In this document: positions 1 through 7,708 of the stretch, in pieces | Layout of the letters: each line of letters begins with the position of its first letter | How positions within the stretch are numbered: position 1 is the stretch's first letter | Assembly (NCBI GenBank): GCA_964624475.1 | Contig: CAZUYC010000076.1 | Span: 1-23,319, forward strand | Origin: CAZUYC01 sp964624475 | Lineage (GTDB): Bacteria; Myxococcota_A; UBA9160; SMWR01 | Reading direction: 5' to 3' | Length of the DNA: 23,319 bases | Translations under genes and position numbers: made by a program | Notes under the pieces: generated by a model | Database searches by the model: none | Told to the model about the DNA's origin: nothing | What the model saw: the letters and a program-made list of their open reading frames with translations, nothing else

Positions 1-7
1 ACACGTA

Positions 8-83
8 TGGTGGGCCCACTTGGACTCGAACCAAGACCGAACCGGTTATGAGCCGGGGGCTCTGCCAATTGAGCTATGGGCCC
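8..83 (-). tRNA. tRNA with CAT anticodon (elongator Met, or Ile2)
   Basis: The minus strand folds into a full cloverleaf. The 7-bp acceptor stem (GGGCCCA with TGGGCCC) is perfect, the D stem is GCTC/GAGC, and the T arm is CTTGG-TTCGAGT-CCAAG. The discriminator base is A and the CCA end is encoded (8-10). The anticodon loop reads CTCATAA, with CAT at 48-50. The first anticodon-stem pair is a C-T mismatch. The 1-72 pair is G-C, so this is not the usual initiator tRNA. A CAT anticodon can belong to elongator tRNA-Met or to the tRNA-Ile2 that TilS modifies; the sequence alone does not settle which. It lies 23 bp beyond the rpoD stop on the same strand and may be cotranscribed. Confidence 0.95.
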
Positions 84-106
84 GCGGTTGGCGATCATAG
101 CACCGA

Positions 107-1774
<1,668 letters not shown>

Positions 1775-1815
1775 GGGGGGTTGCTCCTCGAAGAATGGGT
1801 CAGCCGCGGCGCGTC

Positions 1816-3594
1816 CTACCGCGTGGAGACACCTCGCAGGGGAGGATGGCTTGCGGTTCCACTCCCGCGAGCCGACGCCTGCTCGCGGGTGCGTTGTTTC
1901 TCTTGCAGGAGCGCCGCGACGTCGGGGTCGCCGCGGCGCATGCGCTGGGTCAGCTCGCGCTGGCGCTCGCGCTCCTCGCGCTCGTGCAGCCAGCGCTCGA
2001 GATCCTCGAGGGCGCGCGCCGCGGGCCCGGCGCCGCCCTCCGTCGCCTCGTCCACCGCGATCTCGAAGAGCCGCGAGCGGGCCTCGGGCGAGAGCCCGGC
2101 CGCGAGCTCCTCGAGGTCGCGACCGCTCTCCGCCGCCAGCCGCACCGCGAGCTCGACCAGCGGATGGCCGGGAGCGAAGGCCTCGGCGGCGGCGAGCGGG
2201 GCCCGTTCCGCGAGGTCGGGCTGCTCGAGGAGCACGCGCGCGAGGAGGAGCAGCTTGCGCTCGTCCGCCGTCGAGACGCTCCGCGCCGGGATCGGCACCG
2301 CGGCGTGCGGGTCCTCGCCGCGCCGCCCGGCGCGCACCGCCGCCTCGACGTGGCGCTTCTCCGTCCCCACGGCCAGGGCGAGCCGCTCCTCCCAGGCCCC
2401 GCGCTCGACGGGCTGTGGCACGAGGGCGAGCAGCGGGGCCAGCGCGGCGACGGCGTCCGCCTTCTCGGCGGGCGCGGCGCAGCCGCGCGAGACGGCGCGC
2501 CGGATCACCGCGTCGAGCGCCGCCGGCGCGCTCCCGACGAGCTCGCGCAGCGCCTCGGCGCCCTCGCGCGCGAGGAAGTCGTCGGGGTCCATGCCGGAGG
2601 GCAGCACCGCTGCGTGCACGCGCAGCTCCTCGGGCAACAGCACCTCGAGCGCGCGCTCGATCGCGCGCTGGCCGGCCTCGTCGCCGTCGAAGAGCAGCAC
2701 GACCCGCCGCGTGCGGCGGCGGAGCGCGCGCGCGTGCTCGGCGGTGAGCGAGGTGCCGCAGCTGGCGAGCGCGCCCGGGACCCCGGCGCGCTCGAGCGCC
2801 ACGAGGTCGAAGTAGCCCTCGACGACCACGGCGCGCTCCGTGCGCCGGATCGGCTCGAGCGCGTCGGGCAGCCCGAAGAAGGCCTCGCGCTTGCGGAAGA
2901 CGGGGCTCTCCGGCGTGTTCAGGTACTTGGGCTCCTGCCCGGGGGCCACGGCACGCCCGCCGAAGCCGACGACCCGCCCGCGCGCGTCGCGAATAGGGAA
3001 GGTGACGCGCCCGCGCAGGCGATCGTAGTGGCCGCCGGAGTGGCGCTCGGCCAGGAGGCCCGCCTGCTCGGCCACCGCGGCCGGGATCCCGCGCTCGCGC
3101 AGCCGCGCGGCCAGGTGCTCCCAGGCGTCGGGCGCGAAGCCGATCCCGAAGCGCAGGGTCGTGGCGGCGTCGATGCCGCGGCCCGCCAGGTAGGCGGCGC
3201 CCGCGCTCTCCGGGGCGCGCAGCGCCTCGCAGTAGAGCGCCTGGGCGAGCGCGTTCGCCTCGTAGATGCGCTGCGCCACGCCGCGCTCGGCGCCGGCCGC
3301 CTCGGGGATCTCGACTCCGACCTCGGCCGCGAGCTGGCGGACGGCCTCCGGGAAGGAGAGGTTCTCCATCCGCATCAGGAAGGTGATGGCGGTTCCGCCG
3401 GCGTCGCAGCCGAAGCACTTGAAGCTCTGCCGCTCGCTGCTCACGATGAACGAGGGCGTCTTCTCGCCGTGGAAGGGACAGAGCCCCTTGTGGCTGCGAC
3501 CCGAGGGTTTGAGGCTCACGAAGCGGCCGACGAGCGCCACCATGTCCACGCGATCGCGAACGAGTCGGATCGTCTCGTCGGGGATCAGTCCCAC
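1816..3594 (-). CDS. dnaG: DNA primase DnaG
   Basis: Synthesises RNA primers at the replication fork and works with the DnaB helicase. The protein is 592 aa from the GTG at 3594. The N-terminal CHC2 zinc-binding domain has Cys39, His42, Cys60 and Cys63 (CPFH ... CFGC). The TOPRIM catalytic core shows EGYFD (Glu259), DGDEAG (Asp303, Asp305) and MDPDD (Asp336, Asp338), the expected metal-binding acids. The C-terminal part is Ala/Glu/Arg-rich and helical, as expected for the DnaB-binding domain. The open frame continues to 3846, but that part is a shadow of rpsU. GTG 3594 is chosen because the family motif IPDETI follows directly. It lies 23 bp after rpsU in the classical macromolecular synthesis operon. 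Confidence 0.96.
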   Translation of the reverse strand: MGLIPDETIRLVRDRVDMVALVGRFVSLKPSGRSHKGLCPFHGEKTPSFIVSSERQSFKCFGCDAGGTAITFLMRMENLSFPEAVRQLAAEVGVEIPEAAGAERGVAQRIYEANALAQALYCEALRAPESAGAAYLAGRGIDAATTLRFGIGFAPDAWEHLAARLRERGIPAAVAEQAGLLAERHSGGHYDRLRGRVTFPIRDARGRVVGFGGRAVAPGQEPKYLNTPESPVFRKREAFFGLPDALEPIRRTERAVVVEGYFDLVALERAGVPGALASCGTSLTAEHARALRRRTRRVVLLFDGDEAGQRAIERALEVLLPEELRVHAAVLPSGMDPDDFLAREGAEALRELVGSAPAALDAVIRRAVSRGCAAPAEKADAVAALAPLLALVPQPVERGAWEERLALAVGTEKRHVEAAVRAGRRGEDPHAAVPIPARSVSTADERKLLLLARVLLEQPDLAERAPLAAAEAFAPGHPLVELAVRLAAESGRDLEELAAGLSPEARSRLFEIAVDEATEGGAGPAARALEDLERWLHEREERERQRELTQRMRRGDPDVAALLQEKQRTREQASARGSGTASHPPLRGVSTR

Positions 3595-3617
3595 CGAACC
3601 TGCCCCCAGCTCCCGGC

Positions 3618-3815
3618 CTACCGCGCCATCCGCCTCTGCTTCTTCAGCGCACGCTTGCGGGCCGCGGCGGCCTTCTTCTTCCTCCGCACGCTCGGCTTGT
3701 CGTAGTACTCGCGGCGCTTCAGCTCGCTCAGGATTCCCGCCTTCTCGCACTGCTTCTTGAAGCGCTTCATCGCGACCTCGAAAGGCTCGTTGTCGCGGAG
3801 CTTGATCACGGGCAT
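3618..3815 (-). CDS. rpsU: 30S ribosomal protein S21
   Basis: Small basic ribosomal protein of 65 aa, the usual length for S21. The N-terminal half reads MPVIKLRDNEPFEVAMKRFK and includes the family motif RFKKQCEKAG. The C-terminus is a run of Lys and Arg expected for an rRNA-binding helix. AGGAG lies about 12 bases upstream of the ATG, a slightly long spacing. As first gene of rpsU-dnaG-rpoD it links ribosome assembly to replication and transcription initiation. The start is 173 bp from the hisF stop, leaving room for its own promoter. Confidence 0.97.
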   Translation of the reverse strand: MPVIKLRDNEPFEVAMKRFKKQCEKAGILSELKRREYYDKPSVRRKKKAAAARKRALKKQRRMAR

Positions 3816-3895
3816 GCGCGGGTGGGTCTCCTGGAAGCGGGGACACGGCGGGCCTACCGCATCCGCTGATTAGTGGTGGCGAGTCGGCTCCTGTG

Positions 3896-3913
3896 GCGGC
3901 CGGCGCGGGCCGC
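3896..3913. other. GC-rich inverted repeat in the rpsU leader
   Basis: GCGGCC and GGCCGC form a perfect 6-bp stem around GGCGCG. It lies in the 173-bp gap between hisF and rpsU. No T-run follows on either strand, so a standard intrinsic terminator is not supported. It may be a leader structure for rpsU or simply a GC-rich coincidence. Confidence 0.3.
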
Positions 3914-3985
3914 GAGGCAACCGGGCGGCGGCAAGAATCCCTCGCAAACTCGCCAATTTACGCGCCTTTCCCCGGCAGCCGATCG

Positions 3986-4014
3986 ACTCTAGCGCAGGGG
4001 CTGCGGGCCATCAA
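3986..4014 (-). promoter_or_regulatory. Candidate sigma-70 promoter for rpsU-dnaG-rpoD
   Basis: On the minus strand a TTGATG -35 (4009-4014) and TAGAGT -10 (3986-3991) are separated by exactly 17 bases. Each matches the consensus at 4 of 6 positions. The -10 includes the hisF stop codon, so the promoter would sit across the end of hisF, about 170 bp upstream of the rpsU ATG. The match is moderate and is inferred from sequence only. Confidence 0.4.
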
Positions 4015-4795
4015 CCGAAGGCGGGCGCACGGAAATCCCGAGTGCTGCGAGGCGCCGTTTTACCAGGGGGACGGTCGTCTCGCGGAAGTGGAAGATCGAG
4101 GCCGCGAGCGCAGCCTGCGCGTGGCCGCCCTCCGGCGCGTCGGAGAGGGCGCGCGCGAGGTCGTCGGCGCTGCCTCCGCCCCCGGAGGCGATCACCGGGA
4201 CGGTCACCGAGTCGGCGACCGCGCGCAGCAGCCGGAGGTCGTAGCCGCTCTTCGTGCCGTCGCGGTCCATGCTCGTGAGCAGGATCTCGCCGGCGCCGGC
4301 GCGCGCCATGCGCACCGCCCACTCGACCGCGTCGATCCCGGTCGGCCGTCGCCCGCCGTGAGTGCACAGTTCCCACGCGTCGGCGCTCCCCGGCCGGCGG
4401 CGTGCGTCGATCGCGAGCACGAGGTTCGCGCTCCCGATGCGCACGGCCGCCTCGCCCACGAGGTCCGGGTTCTCGACGGCGGCGGTCATGATCGAGACCC
4501 TGTCCGCCCCGGCGTTCAGGAGATCGCGCACGTCCTGGAGCGAGCGCACGCCGCCCCCGACGGTGAGCGGCATGAAGACCGACTCGGCGGTGCGCGTCAC
4601 CACGTCGAGCAGGATGCGGCGCTGCTCGAAGCTCGCCGTGATGTCGAGGAAGGCGATCTCGTCGGCTTCCTGCTCGTCGTAGAGGCGAGCCACCTCGACG
4701 GGGTCGCCCGCATCGACGTGGTCGACGTAGCGCACGCCCTTCACGACCCGGCCCTGGTCCACGTCGAGGCAGGGGATGATGCGCTTCAAGAGCAC
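3989..4795 (-). CDS. hisF: Imidazole glycerol phosphate synthase, cyclase subunit HisF
   Basis: Uses ammonia delivered by HisH to cyclise PRFAR into imidazole glycerol phosphate and AICAR, linking histidine and purine synthesis. A (beta/alpha)8 barrel of 268 aa, a little longer than the usual 250-258. The N-terminus KRIIPCLDVDQGRVVKG carries the catalytic Asp in CLDVD. LAIDARR carries the second catalytic Asp and MDRDGTKSGYD is the phosphate-binding strand-loop. GTG 4795 is preferred because Val-Leu-Leu-Lys-Arg aligns with the family start Met-Leu-Ala-Lys-Arg. A TTG two codons later would give a TTGA overlap with the hisA stop. It overlaps hisA by 10 bp, so translation is probably coupled. 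Confidence 0.96.
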   Translation of the reverse strand: MLLKRIIPCLDVDQGRVVKGVRYVDHVDAGDPVEVARLYDEQEADEIAFLDITASFEQRRILLDVVTRTAESVFMPLTVGGGVRSLQDVRDLLNAGADRVSIMTAAVENPDLVGEAAVRIGSANLVLAIDARRRPGSADAWELCTHGGRRPTGIDAVEWAVRMARAGAGEILLTSMDRDGTKSGYDLRLLRAVADSVTVPVIASGGGGSADDLARALSDAPEGGHAQAALAASIFHFRETTVPLVKRRLAALGISVRPPSVDGPQPLR

Positions 4796-5622
4796 GCGAG
4801 CCTCCGCAGCACGCGGGCGAGGTCGACGGCCCCGGTGTAGAGGGCCCGCCCGACGATCGCGCCGGCCAGCCGCCGCGGGCGGAGGCCCGCCGCCCGCAGG
4901 AGATCGGCCTCGGAGCCGATCCCGCCCGACGCGATCACCGGGATCGAGACGGCCGCCGCGACCTCCGCCGTCGCCTCGAGGTTGGGGCCCTCGAGCATGC
5001 CGTCGCGCGAGATGTCCGTGTACACGATCGCGGCCGCGCCGGCCTCCTCCACGCGGCGCGCGACGTCGAGAGCGAGCAGCTCGGTCGTCTCGAGCCATCC
5101 CTCCGCCGCGGCGCGGCCCGCGCGCGCGTCGATCCCGACCGCGACGCGGCCCGGATGACGGCGGCAGGCCTCCGCGAGGAGCCCGGGATCGCGGAGCGCC
5201 GCGGTCCCGAGGATGACGCGGTCCACCCCCGTCGCGAGCGCGCACTCGACCGCCTCGAGGCTGCGGATCCCGCCGCCGAGCTGCACCGGCACGCGCCCCG
5301 CCCGCGCCACGATCCGCTGCACGACCTCGCCGTTGCACGGTCGGCCCTCCCGGGCGCCGTCGAGGTCGACCACGTGCAGGCGCGGGATCGGGTGGGCGGC
5401 GAAGGCCTCGGCCTGCTCCGCGGGGTCTTCGCGGTAGACCTTCGCGCGCGCGTAGTCGCCCTGCTCGAGGCGCACGCAGCGCCCGCCGAGCACGTCGATC
5501 GCGGGGATCAGCTCGAAGCGCGCCTCCCCGCCTCCGCTCGGCTTCGCCTCGCTGCGCGGCGGCTGTGCCGCCTTGCTGGCGGGCTGCGCCGCCTTGCGCG
5601 AATCCGCGCCCACCGGACTCAC
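4786..5622 (-). CDS. hisA: HisA, ProFAR isomerase, with a repeat-encoded N-terminal extension
   Basis: Isomerises ProFAR to PRFAR before HisF/HisH. The barrel begins at about residue 36 (FELIPAIDVLGG, catalytic Asp in PAIDV) and includes VYTDISRDGM with the second catalytic Asp, and the glycine-rich phosphate sites QLGGGIRS and ASGGIGS. The protein is 278 aa against a usual 240-250. The excess is the first 35 residues, low-complexity Lys/Ala/Gln/Pro/Ser, which contain two copies of KAAQP and a dispersed DNA repeat read as RSEAKPSG. GTG 5622 overlaps the upstream stop as GTGA. The only other usual start before the barrel is the GTG at 5613, so the extension is probably translated. The start has no clear Shine-Dalgarno, so coupling is likely. 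Confidence 0.95.
   Translation of the reverse strand: MSPVGADSRKAAQPASKAAQPPRSEAKPSGGGEARFELIPAIDVLGGRCVRLEQGDYARAKVYREDPAEQAEAFAAHPIPRLHVVDLDGAREGRPCNGEVVQRIVARAGRVPVQLGGGIRSLEAVECALATGVDRVILGTAALRDPGLLAEACRRHPGRVAVGIDARAGRAAAEGWLETTELLALDVARRVEEAGAAAIVYTDISRDGMLEGPNLEATAEVAAAVSIPVIASGGIGSEADLLRAAGLRPRRLAGAIVGRALYTGAVDLARVLRRLACS
5532..5557 (-). repeat. Dispersed GC-rich repeat core inside hisA
   Basis: A 26-base core identical to the core of each repeat unit in hisD (9069-9094, 9123-9148, 9177-9202). On the coding strand it runs from GCGCAGCGAGG to CCGAGCGGAG. It encodes part of the N-terminal extension of HisA and is read in a different frame from the hisD copies. Confidence 0.85.
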
Positions 5623-6281
5623 CGATAGGCGGCGAGGGCCCGCGCGGCTCCGTCCGCGCCCCAGCGCGCGAGCTCGGCCGCCGTGAGCCAGCGCCGGCCG
5701 CCGCCCGGGTAGCGCTGCACGTTGAAGACGTTCGCGGTGATCGGCTGCTGGGTCTCGTCGAAGCGCGAGGTCCAGAGCCTCCGCCCGCCGGGTGCCTCGA
5801 AGAGGGTCATCTCGTAGCCGACGCTCGCGGGGCGCAGCGCGCCGTAGGCCTCTCCCTCCCGCTCGCGGTAGCGGTAGACCTTGCCGAGGAGCACCGCGCT
5901 CGCGCCGAACTCGCGCGCCGCCAGCGCCCCGGCCTCGCTCGGATCGAGGCGCGGGAGCGGACGGCCCTGCGCGACGAAGGCGCCGAGCAGGTCGTTCGGC
6001 GCGACGACCGCGAAGCCCTGGGCGCGCAGCGCGTCCGTCACGAAGGCGGCGACGAGGTCGGCGGCGTCGGCGGCCCCGCTCGGGCTCCCGGGCGGAAGGC
6101 CCCGACCGAGCTCCGGCACGGGGTAGAAGGGCATCACCGCGATCCGCCCGAGCGAGGAAGTCGGCACGTGGAACGGCTGCTCGGCCACCACCGGGCGCGG
6201 GCCGATCCCCGCCTGCGCGCAGGCGACGGCAAGGGCGAGGGCAGCGAGCGGCGCGAGCGCCCGGCGCGTCAGCGGCCGCAC
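5619..6281 (-). CDS. Putative lipoprotein inserted in the his cluster
   Basis: Not recognised as a named protein. It is 220 aa from GTG 6281, which overlaps the hisH end by 13 bp. The N-terminus has basic residues (RPLTRR), a hydrophobic Ala/Leu stretch and then Cys in LAVAC, resembling a lipoprotein signal with a weak lipobox (Ala at -3). The mature part begins with a strand RIAVMPFYPVPELGRG, then a helix AADLVAAFVTDALRAQGF and FGASAVLLGKVYRYRE. This arrangement is reminiscent of envelope lipoproteins with a CsgG/LpoB-like fold; that is an inference from pattern. Its stop overlaps the hisA start (GTGA), so it is translated with the his genes, yet nothing suggests a role in histidine synthesis. 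It is most likely a passenger envelope protein. Confidence 0.75.
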   Translation of the reverse strand: MRPLTRRALAPLAALALAVACAQAGIGPRPVVAEQPFHVPTSSLGRIAVMPFYPVPELGRGLPPGSPSGAADAADLVAAFVTDALRAQGFAVVAPNDLLGAFVAQGRPLPRLDPSEAGALAAREFGASAVLLGKVYRYREREGEAYGALRPASVGYEMTLFEAPGGRRLWTSRFDETQQPITANVFNVQRYPGGGRRWLTAAELARWGADGAARALAAYR

Positions 6282-6916
6282 TGGACCACCCAGGCCGCGA
6301 AGGAGTCGAGCAGCCGCTTGCCGGCGGCCTGGCTCTTCTCGGGGTGGAACTGCACGGCGAAGAGGTTGTCGCGCGCCACCGCGGCCGCGAAGCCGCCGCC
6401 GTAGTCGACGCTCCCGACCACGTCCGCCTCGCGCGCCGGGACGGCGTAGTAGGCGTGCACGAAGTAGAAGCAGTCCGTGGCCGGGAGCCCCGCGAGCACC
6501 GGGTGGTGGCCGGCGAAGCTCACCTGGTTCCAGCCGATGTGCGGGACGCGCAGGCTCCCGCCCGCGGCATCGCGGTCGGGCAGGCGCGTCACGCGACCGG
6601 GGAGGCAGCCGAGGCCCGGGGTCCGGCCGTGCTCGTCGGACTCCTCGAAGAGGAGCTGTAGCCCGAGGCAGATCCCGAGATACGGGCGCCCGGACTCGAT
6701 CGAGTCGCGCACGGCGTCGTCGAGCCCCTTCTCCGCGAGGCTTCTCGCGGCATCGGCGAAGGCCCCGACACCGGGCAGGACCACGCCGTCGGCGCGCCGC
6801 AGGTCGGAGGGGTCGTTCGTGATCCTTGCATCGAGCCCGGAGCGCGCGAGCGCCTTCGCGACGCTCCGGAGGTTTCCGGCGCCGTAGTCGACGACGGCGA
6901 TGCACGGGACGGCCAT
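6269..6916 (-). CDS. hisH: Imidazole glycerol phosphate synthase, glutamine amidotransferase subunit HisH
   Basis: Hydrolyses glutamine and channels ammonia to HisF. A class I glutamine amidotransferase of 215 aa, normal length. The N-terminal strand is IAVVDYGAGNLRSV. The nucleophile is Cys83 in GICLGLQ, with His191 and Glu193 in FHPEKS completing the triad, and PGVGAF shapes the oxyanion region. It starts at ATG 6916 with a GAGG element about 10 bases upstream. A 196-bp repeat-containing gap separates it from hisB, the only substantial break within the his genes, so hisH may depend on read-through or on its own promoter. Confidence 0.97.
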   Translation of the reverse strand: MAVPCIAVVDYGAGNLRSVAKALARSGLDARITNDPSDLRRADGVVLPGVGAFADAARSLAEKGLDDAVRDSIESGRPYLGICLGLQLLFEESDEHGRTPGLGCLPGRVTRLPDRDAAGGSLRVPHIGWNQVSFAGHHPVLAGLPATDCFYFVHAYYAVPAREADVVGSVDYGGGFAAAVARDNLFAVQFHPEKSQAAGKRLLDSFAAWVVQCGR

Positions 6917-6972
6917 GGGGGGTGCGCCTCGCCCCGGAGATTAGTCGTTCAGAGCCCTCCAGGCTCCTAGGG

Positions 6973-7048
6973 ACTCCGCTCGCCTGGGCCGAGCTCCACA
7001 GGAGCTCCGGCCCGCTGCGCGCGCCCTTGCGGGCCAGCCTTCGCGGGG
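6973..7048 (-). repeat. Dispersed repeat copy with central hairpin (hisB-hisH gap, copy B)
   Basis: Flanks match the repeat family: ACTCCGCTCGCCT on one side and GCTGCGCGCGCCCTTGCGGG on the other. The centre, which in other copies is a short CGGCTC segment, is replaced by a near-perfect hairpin at 6986-7013 (12-bp stem with one bulged C and an ACA loop). No T-run follows on the minus strand. It lies between the hisB stop and the hisH start and could affect read-through or mRNA stability. Confidence 0.75.
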
Positions 7049-7053
7049 CCCGC

Positions 7054-7104
7054 ACTTCGCTCGCCTGCGGCTCGCTGCGCGCGCCCTTGCGGGCGCTTGC
7101 GGGG
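7054..7104 (-). repeat. Dispersed repeat copy (hisB-hisH gap, copy A)
   Basis: A family member with core TCGCTCGCCTGCGGCTCGCT followed by GCGCGCCCTTGCGGGCGC, which can form a small hairpin. It shares the 21-base GC-rich tail with copy B at 6973-7048 and the GCTCGCCT-CGGCTCGCTGCGC core with the prmC copy at 11371-11416. It starts just past the hisB stop. Together copies A and B fill most of the 196-bp gap. Confidence 0.75.
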
Positions 7105-7112
7105 CCGACCTC

Positions 7113-7706
7113 TCAGAGCGCTCCCTTCACCGTGGGCAGGCCCGGCTGGCGGGGGTCGCGCTCGAGGGCCTGGCGCAGGGCCCGCGCGGTGCCCTTGAAG
7201 ATCGCCTCCACCACGTGGTGGGGGCTCTTGCCGTAGCGGAGCTCCACGTGCAGGTCGAGCCCCGCGTTCTGGGAGAAGGCGTAGAGGAAGTCCTCGACGA
7301 GCGCGGCGTCGAAGCCGCCGATGCGGTGGTTCGCGAGCTCGACCCGGTAGACCAGGTACGGGCGGTTCGAGACGTCGACCACCACCTCGACCTTGGCCTC
7401 GGCCATCGGGAGCAGGGCGGCGCCGTAGCGCCGGATCCCCGCCGCGGAGCCGAGCGCCTCGCGCAGCGCCTGCCCGAGCGTGATCGCGACGTCCTCGATG
7501 CTGTGGTGCGCGTCGACGGCGAGGTCGCCCTTCGCCGAGACGCGCAGGTCGAAGGCCCCGTGCCGCGCGAAGGACTCGAGCATGTGGTCGAGGAACGGGA
7601 TCCCCGTCGAGACGGAGAACTCTCCCGTCCCGTCGAGGTCGATCTCCACGCGCACGTCGGTCTCGCGCGTCTTGCGCTCGACGCTGGCCGTGCGCTGCCG
7701 CTGCAC
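7113..7706 (-). CDS. hisB: Imidazoleglycerol-phosphate dehydratase HisB
   Basis: Dehydrates imidazole glycerol phosphate to imidazole acetol phosphate, the step after HisF/HisH. This is the monofunctional form, 197 aa, with no fused phosphatase. Manganese-binding histidine motifs are visible: DHMLESFARHG, DAHHSIEDVAI and GKSPHHVVEAIFK. The family start TASVERKTRETDV follows about 7 residues in. GTG 7706 is chosen because GGAG sits about 8 bases upstream inside the end of hisD. A TTG at 7712 would overlap the hisD stop as TTGA and add two residues, and is also plausible. The two genes are effectively contiguous. Confidence 0.96.
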   Translation of the reverse strand: MQRQRTASVERKTRETDVRVEIDLDGTGEFSVSTGIPFLDHMLESFARHGAFDLRVSAKGDLAVDAHHSIEDVAITLGQALREALGSAAGIRRYGAALLPMAEAKVEVVVDVSNRPYLVYRVELANHRIGGFDAALVEDFLYAFSQNAGLDLHVELRYGKSPHHVVEAIFKGTARALRQALERDPRQPGLPTVKGAL

Positions 7707-7708
7707 GC

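Noticed and set aside
3596..3617. Additional small gene between rpsU and dnaG
   Set aside because: The gap is too short and only contains the dnaG ribosome-binding region.
3595..3846. DnaG starting at 3846
   Set aside because: The extra 84 codons are the rpsU gene in another frame; the conserved DnaG start follows GTG 3594.
6986..7013. Intrinsic terminator after hisB
   Set aside because: The hairpin is strong, but no T-run follows on the minus strand and the downstream genes continue the pathway; kept as part of a repeat instead.
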